A stretch of DNA of 64,000 bases, taken from positions 21,393 to 85,392 of the forward strand of contig JANBRJ010000076.1 of assembly GCA_027577595.1 (NCBI GenBank), read 5' to 3'. This document shows, one piece after another, positions 45,905 through 55,786 of the stretch. The notes below the pieces were generated by a model. The model was not told where the DNA came from, searched no databases, and was given only the letters and a program-made list of their open reading frames with translations. Source of the stretch: Coemansia sp. RSA 487 (taxonomy: Eukaryota; Kickxellomycota; Kickxellomycetes; Kickxellales; Kickxellaceae). Both the position numbers and the translations under genes were made by a program. Positions within the stretch are counted from its first letter, which is position 1; each line of letters opens with the position of its first letter.

Positions 45905-47854
45905 ATGGTCGCACTACAACCGGCCTGGAATCGTTACGTTCTTCCGGCTGCATCGCACTCCATTGATGCAGACTCTGCACAATTTTCAAAGCTATTCTCT
46001 AGTAGCGTTGTCAACACATATGAGTTTGTCAACCCTTCGCCACACAGACACCTTCAGCGCACCAGCTGGAACCACTGGTATGTATACTTTTCCCTTAGCT
46101 AGTAAAGCCCATTATTCGCTTTCCTTTGTCGCTGTCGAAACATCTCTTTCAGGACACCAGGTCACACAACATAATTGTTCTAACCATTGTACTTTGGCTT
46201 TTTTTTTGCCTGCTTCGGCTATTTTGCTTTAATATAGGCAGCTGCGCGATGTAGTGTTGTGTCCTTCACAAAAGCCAGAGCTATATTCAATATACCGCTG
46301 CAATGTTGACAAATACGACATCCAAAAGCAACAGGTATGGTATTGTATTTTGCAAAATGGCATGTTGGATTGTTCCTATTATGTGACATATCTTGTCTCT
46401 AGTGTTCATCTGACCCTATATTTTCTACAAGCATGCGGCGTTCGCATTCCATACCCTTTCTTCGTGGACAATTCCCACTTCCCTCTCCCTCCCTACTCTA
46501 ACGAAAGAAAGATAGAGTGCTGCCACGGCTACACGGCAAAAAGGAGGAGGCTGTGGGATATGGCTGCTCATTTTTGCTTCTTGCTGTCGGGCAAATGCAA
46601 AGGAAATAATGGCGCGGACACGCGGCATAAATCATATGTATGGCCCCCATCCACTAACTAGATGGCGTTCTTTTTTACCATTGCTTGGCGCAACTGTATA
46701 ATGCTTGTCCAAAGTTCCACTTTCCGCCTTTAATTGTAGTCTACACGCATTCTCGGCGACCTGGACTTTGATCCCGTGTCCTTGGCGGTTGGTGGTGATT
46801 TTGTTGTTGTTGGCGGACAGCGTGCAGAGCTTGCGGTGGCGCGCTTGAGCGATCCTTGTGCGCCAACAGTTGTTAGGTCAGGCGGCTCAATAAACAACTT
46901 TGTTGCGTTGGATCAGTCGCAAACAGCACTACCTCGGCGGCGATTCCGCGATTCTGCTGCCTTCATCGAGGACGGCGTGACCAACCTAAACATTATGAGC
47001 AGCAGTGACATGCCTCGCCTGCTAGCTTGCAACAATGACCATACTGTGCGTCTCATGTCGCTGCCGGATCTCCGTCTTGTCACAGAACTCAAATTCCCGA
47101 CAGCAGTAAACTACGGTAAGCATTATTATATGTGACACAATAATCTTGTTTTTTGTTTTTGGGAATGAGAAGCAAGCTGTACATTAGCATTTACAAACGA
47201 TCTCAACACAAATAATGATATCTCCCCCTGCTTTGTTCAATAGCCGCAATCAGCCCTGACGGAACCAAGATGTGCGTCGTTGGCGATTCGAACGATGTCT
47301 TCCTCTTCAGCAAGCGTGGCGATGATTTCGAAAAGATTGCGACACTGACAGCATCAAACGACGCCGCCTTTTCGTGCGACTGGAACCAGGGTTCTCAGTT
47401 TTTTGCTGTTGGCAGTCAAGATGGCTATGCTACTGTTTGGGATATTCGCTCGCAGCAGAAAATGGTGCAACTGGAGACGTTTCAGCATGGGCGCTCGCGC
47501 GGCGCATGCCGTAACGTCAAGTTTTCGCCTAGTGGCTCGGTAGATCTGCTGGCATTCTCTGAGCACACTAGTTACGTAAACGTCGTCGACACCCGCAGCT
47601 TCGAAAAGCGCCAGATATTGTGCGTTAGTAACTCTGAAAACGAAACATATGGCAGAGCTGCTACAGGCAACGCAGTCCAAGCGGCATTCTCAATGGCGGA
47701 TAGCCCGTCGATGATGGGCCAGGATCTGCAAATAACAGGACTAAGGTTTGCTTCCGACAGCTCTGCGCTGTTTGTCGGCCTTGAAGAGCTGATTTTGGAG
47801 TACACTGTTGACAAGATCGGACGCTACAGCTTTTCTACAAGCGCAACCATCTAG
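45905..47854 (+). CDS. WD40/DUF2415 protein, C2A9.03-like (four exons)
   Basis: A beta-propeller protein like the uncharacterised fission-yeast WD protein C2A9.03. Exons are 45905-46077, 46238-46334, 46740-47115 and 47244-47854. The introns (160, 405 and 128 bases) begin GTATGT, GTATGG and GTAAGC and all end TAG. All junctions keep frame, and the product is 418 residues. Family landmarks are WQLRDVVLCPSQKPELY near the start and VGGDFVVVGGQRAELAV. The DUF2415 piece AAISPDGTKMCVVGDSNDVF is split exactly by the third intron. Later repeats include CDWNQGSQFFAVGSQDGYAT, VWDIRSQQKM and LQITGLRFASDSSALFVGLE. Molecular role is unknown. Confidence 0.87.
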
Positions 47855-48090
47855 CCTGAAAGAACGAGATAGCCGCAAAAACGCATTTCGTATACACACA
47901 TACTTGGCATCCTTCAAATAACCTCCTTCCTCTTTAGTTTCTGTGCATACATGAAGGATTTTTTTGCTCTGGGGTATGAGTATCTACATTTAACATTTGT
48001 AAAAAAAGTCGATTATAATTGACGATTGCATTTTAGCGTTGTAATTGTTTTATTTTTAAAAAGCATATTTTCTATCAATATTCTAAAATA

Positions 48091-50385
48091 TCATACATTG
48101 ACAGGTGTTGATGGAATAGATAATCGGCCATAAAGTCTTGGAGCCGCTTGTGAAATCCACAGCGGATCGGCTGCAGAAACAGCTCGGGCATGCAGCTTAT
48201 TGGTAAAGACCAGCTGGTCGTAGAATACAGCAGGGAGTTTCTTACCAAAGACGCATGATCCAGGGTGGATGTGGACTGTTTGTGACCCGTTTAGTGATCG
48301 ATAAGAACCATCAGGCTGAAGCAGAGCGCAGTTGTGGAAAAATCCAGAGAGGAAGCACTTGAGGACAGAGTCCATATCGGTGCCGCAGCTTTTCTCAGTG
48401 TCCAAGCCGAGTCTTGCACACAGACGGATGAGCTGTCGCCGGACATCAAGCACATGGCGCATATTGCGTCGGTTGACAAAATGCTCATGGCACCAGTCCT
48501 TGTCACCATTAACCTTGTTGTAAGCACGCAGCAGATTCAGATATGTCAGATGGTCGCCGTCCGTTGAGCGGAATGTCATTTGAGCAGCATTGCTTTCGTC
48601 GCGCTTGTCCGCTGGAATGTAGAACAAGCTATCAACAGATAGCAATGCGACAATGTCGACGACCTCGCTCGTGCATCCAGCTTTCTGCGACGCATAAATG
48701 ACTTTGGAATAGGTGGGCTCCAGCGGGAACTCGGACATCCACCTGCCCAGTGGTGTCAATCCGCCCTTGTCATCCAAGGCTTCGAGAGCATAGAGCTCAA
48801 GCAGCGCGTGCTTTAGAGCCTTCTTTGATGGCCGATCCATAAAGTCGAATGTCATTACGTCGTCCACACCGGCTGCCTTGAGTTGCAAAACAACCATCGA
48901 CAGCTGACACCTCTTGATCTCGGGTACGCTGTCTTCAGGAAGCTGCGCAAAGTCAGCTTCCGTATATAGCCGGTAGCAGTAGCCGGAAACCTCACGACCA
49001 GCACGACCGGTCCGCTGGCGCGCCGAAGACTGGCTGATCGGCTCAACCAGCAATGACTCGCCTACACGCGGGTCAAAGCCACGTACCTTATGGACGCCTG
49101 AGTCGATCACATAGCGGATACCTGGAATCGTCAGACTGGTCTCGGCAATGTTTGTAGCCAATATGACTTTTCGGGTAAACTCTGGTGCCGGATCAAACAC
49201 CTTGGACTGTTGTGCCTGTGGGAGAGCAGCAAAGATCGGACATGGGAGCAGCTTAGGCACACCAGGCGGAAGGCTTTCGGCTGATTCTGCCAACAACCGT
49301 TCGACGTTCTCAATGTCCTCTTGACCCGACAAAAACACAAGGATGTCGCCGCTGTTGCTGGGCGTTTCAGTGTGGATCTGGAGTGCAGTCAAATGTGCAG
49401 CATCAAGATAGTCGGCCTGTGGAGTCGTTGTGTAGTACGTGGTGACTGGAAACTGTCTTCCAGCAACATACAGGATTGGTGCATTGTCAAAATACGCCGA
49501 GAACCGTTCAGCGTCCAAGGTGGCACTCATGACAATCACCTTGAGATCGCGTATGCCAGTGACATCCCCGTGAACTGGGTCAACAACCTGCTGTTCCTCG
49601 TCACTCTCGGTAGCTGCTTTCCCGGCAGCCACAGGCGTCTTCTCAAACACCATATGCGACCCTTTTGATCTGTGGTCGCGATGAGACTCTACCGATTTAC
49701 TATCATTGTTCTGGCGCATACGATTGCGGTTCATCTTGGCAACACGTGCCCGCTCGCTCTGGATGCCCTTAAGCATGCCAAGTAGGATGTCTGTCCGCAG
49801 CGTGCGCTCGTGTGCTTCATCTAGGATGACCACCGAGTACCTTCTGAGCAGAGGATCCGAGAGAATCTCCCTTAGAAGCAGCCCATCGGTGCAGAATTTT
49901 AGCTGAGTCTTCTCGGACGAGCAGTCCTCGAACCTAATAGTGTAACCGACTCGAGCACCCAATGGCGTGCCAACCTCCTCTGCCACACGCCTGGCTATCG
50001 ACGTTGCTGCCACCCTGCGTGGCTGCGTTACGGCTATCGCTGTCTGTCCGTAATGGGAGAACCCACTCTCCAAAAGATACTGCGGGATTTGAGTCGTTTT
50101 ACCTGATCCTGTTTCCCCGACTATCACCAGCGAGTTATGTGCTTTTACTTGCTGGATTATAGCATCGCGCGCAGTGTAAATAGGAAGGCTTTGGCGCTGG
50201 GCTTTGAGTCCTTGCGCAATGGCCTTGTAATCACGTTTAGCCTTTTGTTTTCTGTGCGCTTTCGTTTCGTGGTTGTTCGCTTTCTCCTGTGCAACAGATC
50301 CATTGGTGGTAGCAGAAGGTGTTGCCGGTGCTACTGTGACAGTATCGTCGTTGTCGGTGTTGGAGAACACTACCTTTCGCGCCAT
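48091..50385 (-). CDS. DEAH-box RNA helicase, DHX33-like
   Basis: ATP-dependent RNA helicase; human DHX33 works in nucleolar rRNA production and translation initiation. The product is 764 residues from the ATG at 50385. Motifs in order: I GETGSGKTTQIPQ, Ia TQPRRVAATS, II ILDEAHERT (DEAH), III VMSATLD, IV-like DILVFLSGQEDIE, V ATNIAETSLTIPGIRYVIDS and VI QRTGRAGR. The HA2 and OB-fold region matches DHX33 best (GDKDWCHEHFVNRRNM; human has NKDWCKENFVNSKNM). A polar insert of about 75 residues at about 205-280, between motifs II and III, is larger than usual. The basic N-terminus may carry a nuclear signal. Divergent from the mS34-like gene, 312 bases apart. Confidence 0.92.
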   Translation of the reverse strand: MARKVVFSNTDNDDTVTVAPATPSATTNGSVAQEKANNHETKAHRKQKAKRDYKAIAQGLKAQRQSLPIYTARDAIIQQVKAHNSLVIVGETGSGKTTQIPQYLLESGFSHYGQTAIAVTQPRRVAATSIARRVAEEVGTPLGARVGYTIRFEDCSSEKTQLKFCTDGLLLREILSDPLLRRYSVVILDEAHERTLRTDILLGMLKGIQSERARVAKMNRNRMRQNNDSKSVESHRDHRSKGSHMVFEKTPVAAGKAATESDEEQQVVDPVHGDVTGIRDLKVIVMSATLDAERFSAYFDNAPILYVAGRQFPVTTYYTTTPQADYLDAAHLTALQIHTETPSNSGDILVFLSGQEDIENVERLLAESAESLPPGVPKLLPCPIFAALPQAQQSKVFDPAPEFTRKVILATNIAETSLTIPGIRYVIDSGVHKVRGFDPRVGESLLVEPISQSSARQRTGRAGREVSGYCYRLYTEADFAQLPEDSVPEIKRCQLSMVVLQLKAAGVDDVMTFDFMDRPSKKALKHALLELYALEALDDKGGLTPLGRWMSEFPLEPTYSKVIYASQKAGCTSEVVDIVALLSVDSLFYIPADKRDESNAAQMTFRSTDGDHLTYLNLLRAYNKVNGDKDWCHEHFVNRRNMRHVLDVRRQLIRLCARLGLDTEKSCGTDMDSVLKCFLSGFFHNCALLQPDGSYRSLNGSQTVHIHPGSCVFGKKLPAVFYDQLVFTNKLHARAVSAADPLWISQAAPRLYGRLSIPSTPVNV

Positions 50386-50697
50386 GCCTACCGATAAGAG
50401 TTACCTTTATAGACTTTTAGAACACGCAATGCACAAATACTGTAAATAAATAGAATAAGGTGACCGTTTGTAAAGAAGCAAAGAAAGTTGAGATGAAAAT
50501 TCACCAACCTTGAAAAGCTAGGGGAAAAACTTGTGCTTTGTTTTTGATTCGATCCGGCTCGATTAAAGGATTTCAAGCTGAATACTCCATGCTGGATCAG
50601 CGAAAAAGTAACTAAACTTTTAAACACTAATTCGCATTTCTTACTTTTGCTAATAATTTCTTTTTCTTAAATTCGAGTAGTTATCTATTCTGTCGAA
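50386..50697. promoter_or_regulatory. Divergent promoter, DHX33-like and mS34-like genes
   Basis: A 312-base AT-rich interval between outward-reading genes, with no ORF of note. It should hold both promoters; no site is assigned. Confidence 0.5.
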
Positions 50698-51132
50698 ATG
50701 TCAAAACTTGCTAAGGAGATTCTACTAAAAGGTGGCAACCCACCAATCGTCCAGTTCGATAAAAAACCAAAGACGCTGTTCGAGCTTTTGAATGTGCAAA
50801 AACTCAAAGCATACAAATACAAGGTGCAGCCAATCCAGTGGTACCGAAAAGGGTTTGAGGGGTGCTACTACGAGGTCCACAAGACCAAATACAGGCTGTA
50901 TAACAACCAGCCGACGCACGGAAATGCATGGGCTATTTTGTATTGGCGCGGAAAGCCGGCATTTCACCCACCCAAGGAAGTCAAAGGTGGACTCAAGTTT
51001 GCGTGGCAATCGTATAGGAGCCCTGAGGCCGATGGGATCGTATATGACGAGAACATAGCAAAGTCTATTGAGCGCAGAAGAAACTTTTTGCTCAAGGGCT
51101 ATTACACAGGCTTGAAAGATGAGACTGGTTGA
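50698..51132 (+). CDS. Probable mitochondrial small-subunit ribosomal protein mS34
   Basis: 144 residues, basic, from the ATG at 50698. The segment CYYEVHKTKYRLYNNQPTHG then NAWAILYWRGKP parallels human MRPS34 ([32 protein letters not shown]). Both are followed by a Trp about 15-20 residues later. The N-terminal part (KTLFELLNVQKLKAYKYKVQ) also fits a small mitoribosomal protein. No clear cleavable transit peptide is seen, which is common in this group. The call rests on one aligned stretch recalled by eye and is moderate. Confidence 0.6.
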   Translation: MSKLAKEILLKGGNPPIVQFDKKPKTLFELLNVQKLKAYKYKVQPIQWYRKGFEGCYYEVHKTKYRLYNNQPTHGNAWAILYWRGKPAFHPPKEVKGGLKFAWQSYRSPEADGIVYDENIAKSIERRRNFLLKGYYTGLKDETG

Positions 51133-51394
51133 TCGACAGTCAATATATATATCCCTTGTTTATCTGAGATTTTTTTAGATCCATCGTGTTTAAATTTTTT
51201 TGAAGCAAAATACAGCCGCAACAATTAGTATATTGTGTATCGTTTTTATGAAGCAGTTAAACAGAAATTACGCTAAATATTAGTTGTCTTAATATTGCAA
51301 GCAACATTTTGTGATGCTTGTTCAGGCTCCAGTGTTCGATTCCGGTTTGATGCTATTGATTGTTTAGGCATAGAAAAGAAAAGAAGAAATTAGT

Positions 51395-51900
51395 AAAATA
51401 TTGCTGACATTCGCAGTCTAAAAAACCTATGTTGGTGTGCGACAGAGATAGAAGTGCATGTGTCTTTTCCACCAGAGCACGCTTAATACCGACTTCGGCA
51501 GTACCTTCGCCGGACTTGTAGAGATACCAGACGCCCTGCGACGTCTTGGCATAGATGACGTATCCGTCCTTGCTGATGCCAGCCCTGTCGTGTGTAGCCA
51601 CCGCATAGAGATCGTAGTTGATGGCTTCGGTGCCTTGGTACTGCGTGCTGAGATGCGATTTCGTATCGGGCCTGCTCGGGAGCCGTATGTGGTGCACGTA
51701 CCTCTTGACGCGAAAGGACCCACTGAGGCGCTCGAACTGGATTGCCGGTGCCTGCGCTAGGTATCATGTGGTTTTTGTCGCTGCCACTAGTCCAGATGCT
51801 ACTGGAGTCTCTGTCTCTGTCTCTGGCTCCGCTGTCGATGCTAATATCACTGCTGTCGTTGCCATTGCTTCTGTTGGCACCGTCTTGGGGCTTCAAGGAA
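51395..51900 (-). pseudogene. C-terminal fragment of a ubiquitin-specific protease (copy B)
   Basis: On the minus strand, one frame open from about 51745 to 51353 reads IQFERLSGSFRVKRYVHHIR, then NYDLYAVATHDRAGISKDGY and VWYLYKSGEGTAEVGIKRAL. This is the USP C-terminal fold. The catalytic His box is normally GHY; here it reads DGY, so the catalytic histidine is missing. The usual AYLLFY ending is degraded to THALLSL. A stop codon lies just upstream in the same position as in copy A. Its antisense strand carries a 242-codon frame (51618-52346) that I regard as a shadow. It matches copy A at 15.65-16.16 kb in inverted orientation for about 450-500 bases. Confidence 0.6.
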
Positions 51901-52424
51901 ATGCCATCCTGATGATCAGCTTAGTTGGCGCTGATAGCCAAAATGTTGTGTGTCAGGACACCAACGATTGTCAGACTAATGATGCTGTGGGCATTATTCT
52001 CGAGGAAATCCAACTCAAAGAATTGCATCTGTCCAACGAGGACAAGCATGAAAGGAATAGTAAAAAAAGCAAGGGCCATCGTGAAATGCTAAAATGTAGT
52101 GAGTGGGTAGAAGCGATATTTCTGCAGAAGGTCAACAGAAAGGGAAAACGAGGAAGAGAGAGCACGATCAAAGGCTTATTATACATGTCCCATTGCCAGT
52201 TTGCCATTCCAGCCCTGCGATCTTGTGTTCCAGAACGGTACTACTTTCAAGGTACAGAGCCCAATTTCTATATCAAAGCCCTCCATTTTGAGGAGAATGA
52301 CGAGCTGGCTACTTCGAGCACGCAGCGAATCACGAGTCACAAATAAAATGGCTAATTTATTTTGGAACCAGCAAGTCAACTTGGCACGTCATGCCTCGAT
52401 CAATGAGCCGTATGCAAAGCAATC

Positions 52425-52568
52425 CGCCAACAGGCTCCTTTCCAAACTTCACTCTCATAATAATCGCTCGGCTCTTTTTCTATTTACTCGCTTTACGAAT
52501 GAACGTTCTCTTTTTATTGTGGTGGTTTCTTGAACAATAATCAACTCGCAGGTTTGCATATTTTTATT
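52425..52568 (-). repeat. Dispersed repeat pair, member 1 (coding relic)
   Basis: Similar to 55470-55580. Shared plus-strand blocks are ctcctttccaaact-like and tttttattgtggtg, then tcttgaa-aataatcaactcgc. The minus strand translates as MQTCELIIVQETTTIKRE here and MQASELTIIQDITTIKME in the other copy, and both show SLER-x-LLA nearby, in a different frame here. This suggests decayed copies of one unknown protein gene. Confidence 0.55.
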
Positions 52569-54100
52569 TGGAGCGTATTCTGCGACTATATTCAGTGTTT
52601 TCAGAGAAACCCTTGGAAGTGCGATATGTTCAGATGAGAAAAGATATTTCCATTGCATTTTGGTCTGGTCGTGTACAAGCTAAAAACGCAAACTGATAAT
52701 GCAAAAAGGCACACGACGCGTAAACCGAGTCAGCTAAAGCGTGAATACGCATAAATTACAGTACATTTCACAGCTATTTTAAATAACAGCAAAGCCCACG
52801 GAAACGCTGAACCAACCAACCAGATCAGATGTTTGGAGCTCCACAAACACAAGGAACGGGTGCTTCAGAACCCTGCACATTTAATTCCTGTCCCTATTTT
52901 CCCACCGTCCCACTCAGCAAGTGCAAACCCAAAGTCGGCTTGTATAAAAACTTGATTTACTTCAAATTTTAGAAAAATGGCCGACTCTCTCATAACTACC
53001 CATTACATGCGACATTGGGAAGCATTGGGAGAAGAGTGAAATATTTTCAAAATACTAGAAGCACCGGGAACAAACAATTGGAACATCCCTTTGTGGACCC
53101 TTCCACCACATTTTGCTCAAGAAACACAAAAGATCGAGTTGTACCAATTGACAGTCGCTCCTTGAATGCTGCTTAATTGTCTGTTAACTGCCTTGCATGT
53201 TGCAAAGCTGCTTATTTCCCCATTTTTACTGAACATGCTTGTGTTTGCTTCAGAAATAAGAATCTAACTTGTTTCTTTTTTTTTCGTTAAAATGACCAAG
53301 TTTTGTATGAAAGGTGTCTTGGCTTGTCAGCGAAAAAAAAAAGAAATCAAGTGCAGTCTGTTTTTAGAATAGGAGGATTCTTGAATAATGGAACATTTCC
53401 CTTGAAAGTTTGTTATATTAGCCAACGACAGTGGGAAAGGGATCTTTCCTGAATAAATCAAGACGTGCAAAACGACTGGGCAGCGCACTCCATACAGCTT
53501 CTGCCTGTGTTTGAAATTGAGAAAAAGACTGCGTTTAGGTGGAAAACCACGTATTTAGTGTTTAGATTACAAACCGATGGTCTCTAATGAAATACAAGCT
53601 TTAGGGCTTCTCAGCTGGAAACAACACATCAGCTGAAAGATCATACGCGCAAGTAGGCGGGAGAAAACACCCTCTGCGTGTTTGGAAAGGGCGAAATTGA
53701 AACAGCGCGCAGTTTGGTGCCTGTGGTGTGGTTCAAAAACCTGCACAGAATATTGTTTGCCATTTATTTAATTTTACACAGTCTGAATATGCCAATGGAA
53801 TTGATTTGGAGGCAGGGTACGAAACCTGGGCTCTCTGTTCTGCAAACCCTTTTCTCGCTCTTTCACGCTTGTATTTGCTTCTGGAGCCAAATTTTAGCTG
53901 CAAAGGAATTTGCACTCGAAATATAACTGGCTGGTAAGTCATTATCAAACAGCTTTTCGATTGTTAAATGTTGAATAGCAAGCGAAATTTGTACAGATAC
54001 GCTAGGCTTATTTTGGATGTAAAGCTGGCCAAAGCAAAGTGCTATATGGCAGAGAACTGGTCAGGGGTACGAGATGTGTACAATTTGGAAACAGTTTATG

Positions 54101-54108
54101 TATAAAAG
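54101..54108 (+). promoter_or_regulatory. TATA box of the internal-repeat orphan gene
   Basis: TATAAAAG, 91 bases before the ATG at 54199. This canonical spacing supports the gene downstream. Confidence 0.45.
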
Positions 54109-54198
54109 AGAACGCAAGAGTCGCTCCCTTTTGTGTTCGGTTTCTCTTATTCTCTTTGCCTTTCTCTCTAAATTTACTTGCAACACCAAATAGTAACA

Positions 54199-54969
54199 AT
54201 GCTGAACATTAAGGTAAAATCTTTTATTTTCCGTATCTTCCGCCACCGCCGTGGAAATGGTAAGTCCGCTGTGGAGAAAGCGACGCGCATAAGCGCTAAC
54301 AACATTGGCGGGTTCCTTGTCGCCGAAATAACGACTGGACCCTTGCCCAGCGGAACCACGGTAACCACTGTTACTTTATCGCCATCCAGCGCAATGATTA
54401 CGACGATCAGCACCTACGGGTTAGACGGATCACTTACAAGCACAGCTACAACGATAATCGACAGTCCCGCTGCCGCAAAGGCAAGGGCTTCGTTTGTGCC
54501 ACCTCTTCCTGTTTCCTCTAAACTATCGCAGCACGGCTGTACATGCGAAATGTTGAGCTGCGGCATTCCTAACGAACCAACTGCGCAGACATTCGATCGC
54601 CAACAGGATACAACAGTCGCTAGCAGCAAGGATACCCGCGACATGAGTGTCTGCATGGATGATACCTTAAACAAGTTGGAGGCACCTGCAGTCAGGACTG
54701 CCGACGCAGGCATTTGCACTGACGATTTGCTGGTAAATTTGAGCGCATTAGCCAAGACCACCTGCAACATTGGAACTAGCACTGACAATACATTCGTCAG
54801 ATCAATAGCAACAGATGCTACGGCTATGCAAAACATTGGTGCTCGCAGCGACAGTCTTTTGGAATTGCCGCCGGTGCTCAGGGAAGCGCCAGGATATGGT
54901 TCTCGCCAGGCTGGGATCCAGTATCTCTTGAACAGGATTGAGGAACTATGCGTCCCTCTTGATAAATAA
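54199..54969 (+). CDS. Orphan protein with four internal Ser/Thr-Asp repeats, 256 residues
   Basis: Unrecognised family. The start is the ATG at 54199, 91 bases after a TATAAAAG box. The N-terminus is short and basic (KSFIFRIFRHRRGNGKSAV), followed by a Thr/Ser-rich stretch (about 43-90). From about residue 148 there are four degenerate repeats of about 21 residues: DMSVCMDDTLNKLEAP, DAGICTDDLLVNLSAL, NIGTSTDNTFVRSIAT and NIGARSDSLLELPPVL. The core pattern is (D/N)-x-(S/G)-x-x-x-D-(D/N/S)-x-(L/F). The C-terminus is helical-looking (QAGIQYLLNRIEELCVPLDK). Donor-like GTAAAA (54213) and GTAAGT (54260) sites near the start leave open an intron there. It lies in a repeat-rich region, so it may be lineage-specific. 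Confidence 0.55.
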   Translation: MLNIKVKSFIFRIFRHRRGNGKSAVEKATRISANNIGGFLVAEITTGPLPSGTTVTTVTLSPSSAMITTISTYGLDGSLTSTATTIIDSPAAAKARASFVPPLPVSSKLSQHGCTCEMLSCGIPNEPTAQTFDRQQDTTVASSKDTRDMSVCMDDTLNKLEAPAVRTADAGICTDDLLVNLSALAKTTCNIGTSTDNTFVRSIATDATAMQNIGARSDSLLELPPVLREAPGYGSRQAGIQYLLNRIEELCVPLDK

Positions 54970-55786
54970 CTTTCTCTTTTATTCTATTCATTTTATTTTA
55001 CTATCTTTCCAGTTTTCTCTTTGCTAGCCTTAGTTCATTTGTATATACACTATTATATTGGCAATAGCTTAATTTACCACTGTTGCGATACATTTATTTG
55101 TAAAATTTAGGAATGTTTAATAAGGAAACAGCTGAAACTAAAGTTTTGTATTAGGAAATCTAGCAGCCGCTTTATGAGCTGCGAAGATGCTCAAAGTGCT
55201 AAAAACTAATATGATATTGAAATAGAAAAATAAAGTGCGTAAAGCAATTTGTGAAAAATAAATAAATAAAAAACAGAAGCCTAAGCGGGCAAGCCGCTCC
55301 CAAGAAAACACGAAAAGGTAGCAATACTTTATGGGGTTGTTTCTTTTACTATCTGACAGTCTTAAGGGATGACCGTCCATGCCGGTCAACACATAGAAGG
55401 AGAGGTTAATGTCTTAGCGTAATCCGATCGCAACATGCTCAGCTTTCGATACCCATGCATAGGGAAAACTGCCAACAAGTCCCTTTCCAAACTCCTCCCT
55501 CCTGAAAAGTCGTATGGCTCCATTTTTATTGTGGTGATGTCTTGAATAATGGTCAATTCGCTGGCCTGCATATACCTTTCAGACTGCAAAGTTGGATCTG
55601 TATTAAAACGCACTGATCAGCGAATCAAAGGCAATCAAAACCAAAGATATAAAGCCAGCAATTTTGATCTTTATGGCAAGTAACTTTTTTTCTTGTTATA
55701 TTTTAGTATAAAATAAAAATTTACCTCAATTCTAATTACATTATAAACACTATTCTATCCAGCAGACCGGAAAGGAGGTGAAAAGC
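54970..55786. other. AT-rich spacer with repeat copy
   Basis: About 800 bases with no supported gene. It includes the second dispersed repeat copy (55470-55580). A minus-strand frame at 55138-55392 is hydrophobic but starts without ATG. Confidence 0.45.
55470..55580 (-). repeat. Dispersed repeat pair, member 2 (coding relic)
   Basis: Partner of the copy at 52425-52568, same orientation. The minus strand reads QASELTIIQDITTIKMEPYD followed by SLERDLLAVFPMHGYRK. The open frame spans 55613-55386. The family is unknown. Confidence 0.55.

Larger units (their letters stand above)
51901..54198. other. Gene-poor AT-rich region
   Basis: About 2.3 kb with poly-A and poly-T runs and no supported gene. 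It contains one copy of a dispersed repeat (52425-52568). The last 100 bases contain the TATA box of the next gene. A short frame at 53678 begins with GTG and has no features. Confidence 0.5.

Noticed and set aside
51326-51350. tRNA-like T-loop GTTCGATTCC
   Set aside because: The flanking bases do not form a 5-bp T stem and no A box or cloverleaf can be built upstream.
51618-52346. 242-codon plus-strand frame with Glu/Lys-rich tail
   Set aside because: Its first half is exactly antisense to the USP-like copy B, it lacks a convincing ATG before that overlap, and no family is recognised. It is more likely a shadow.
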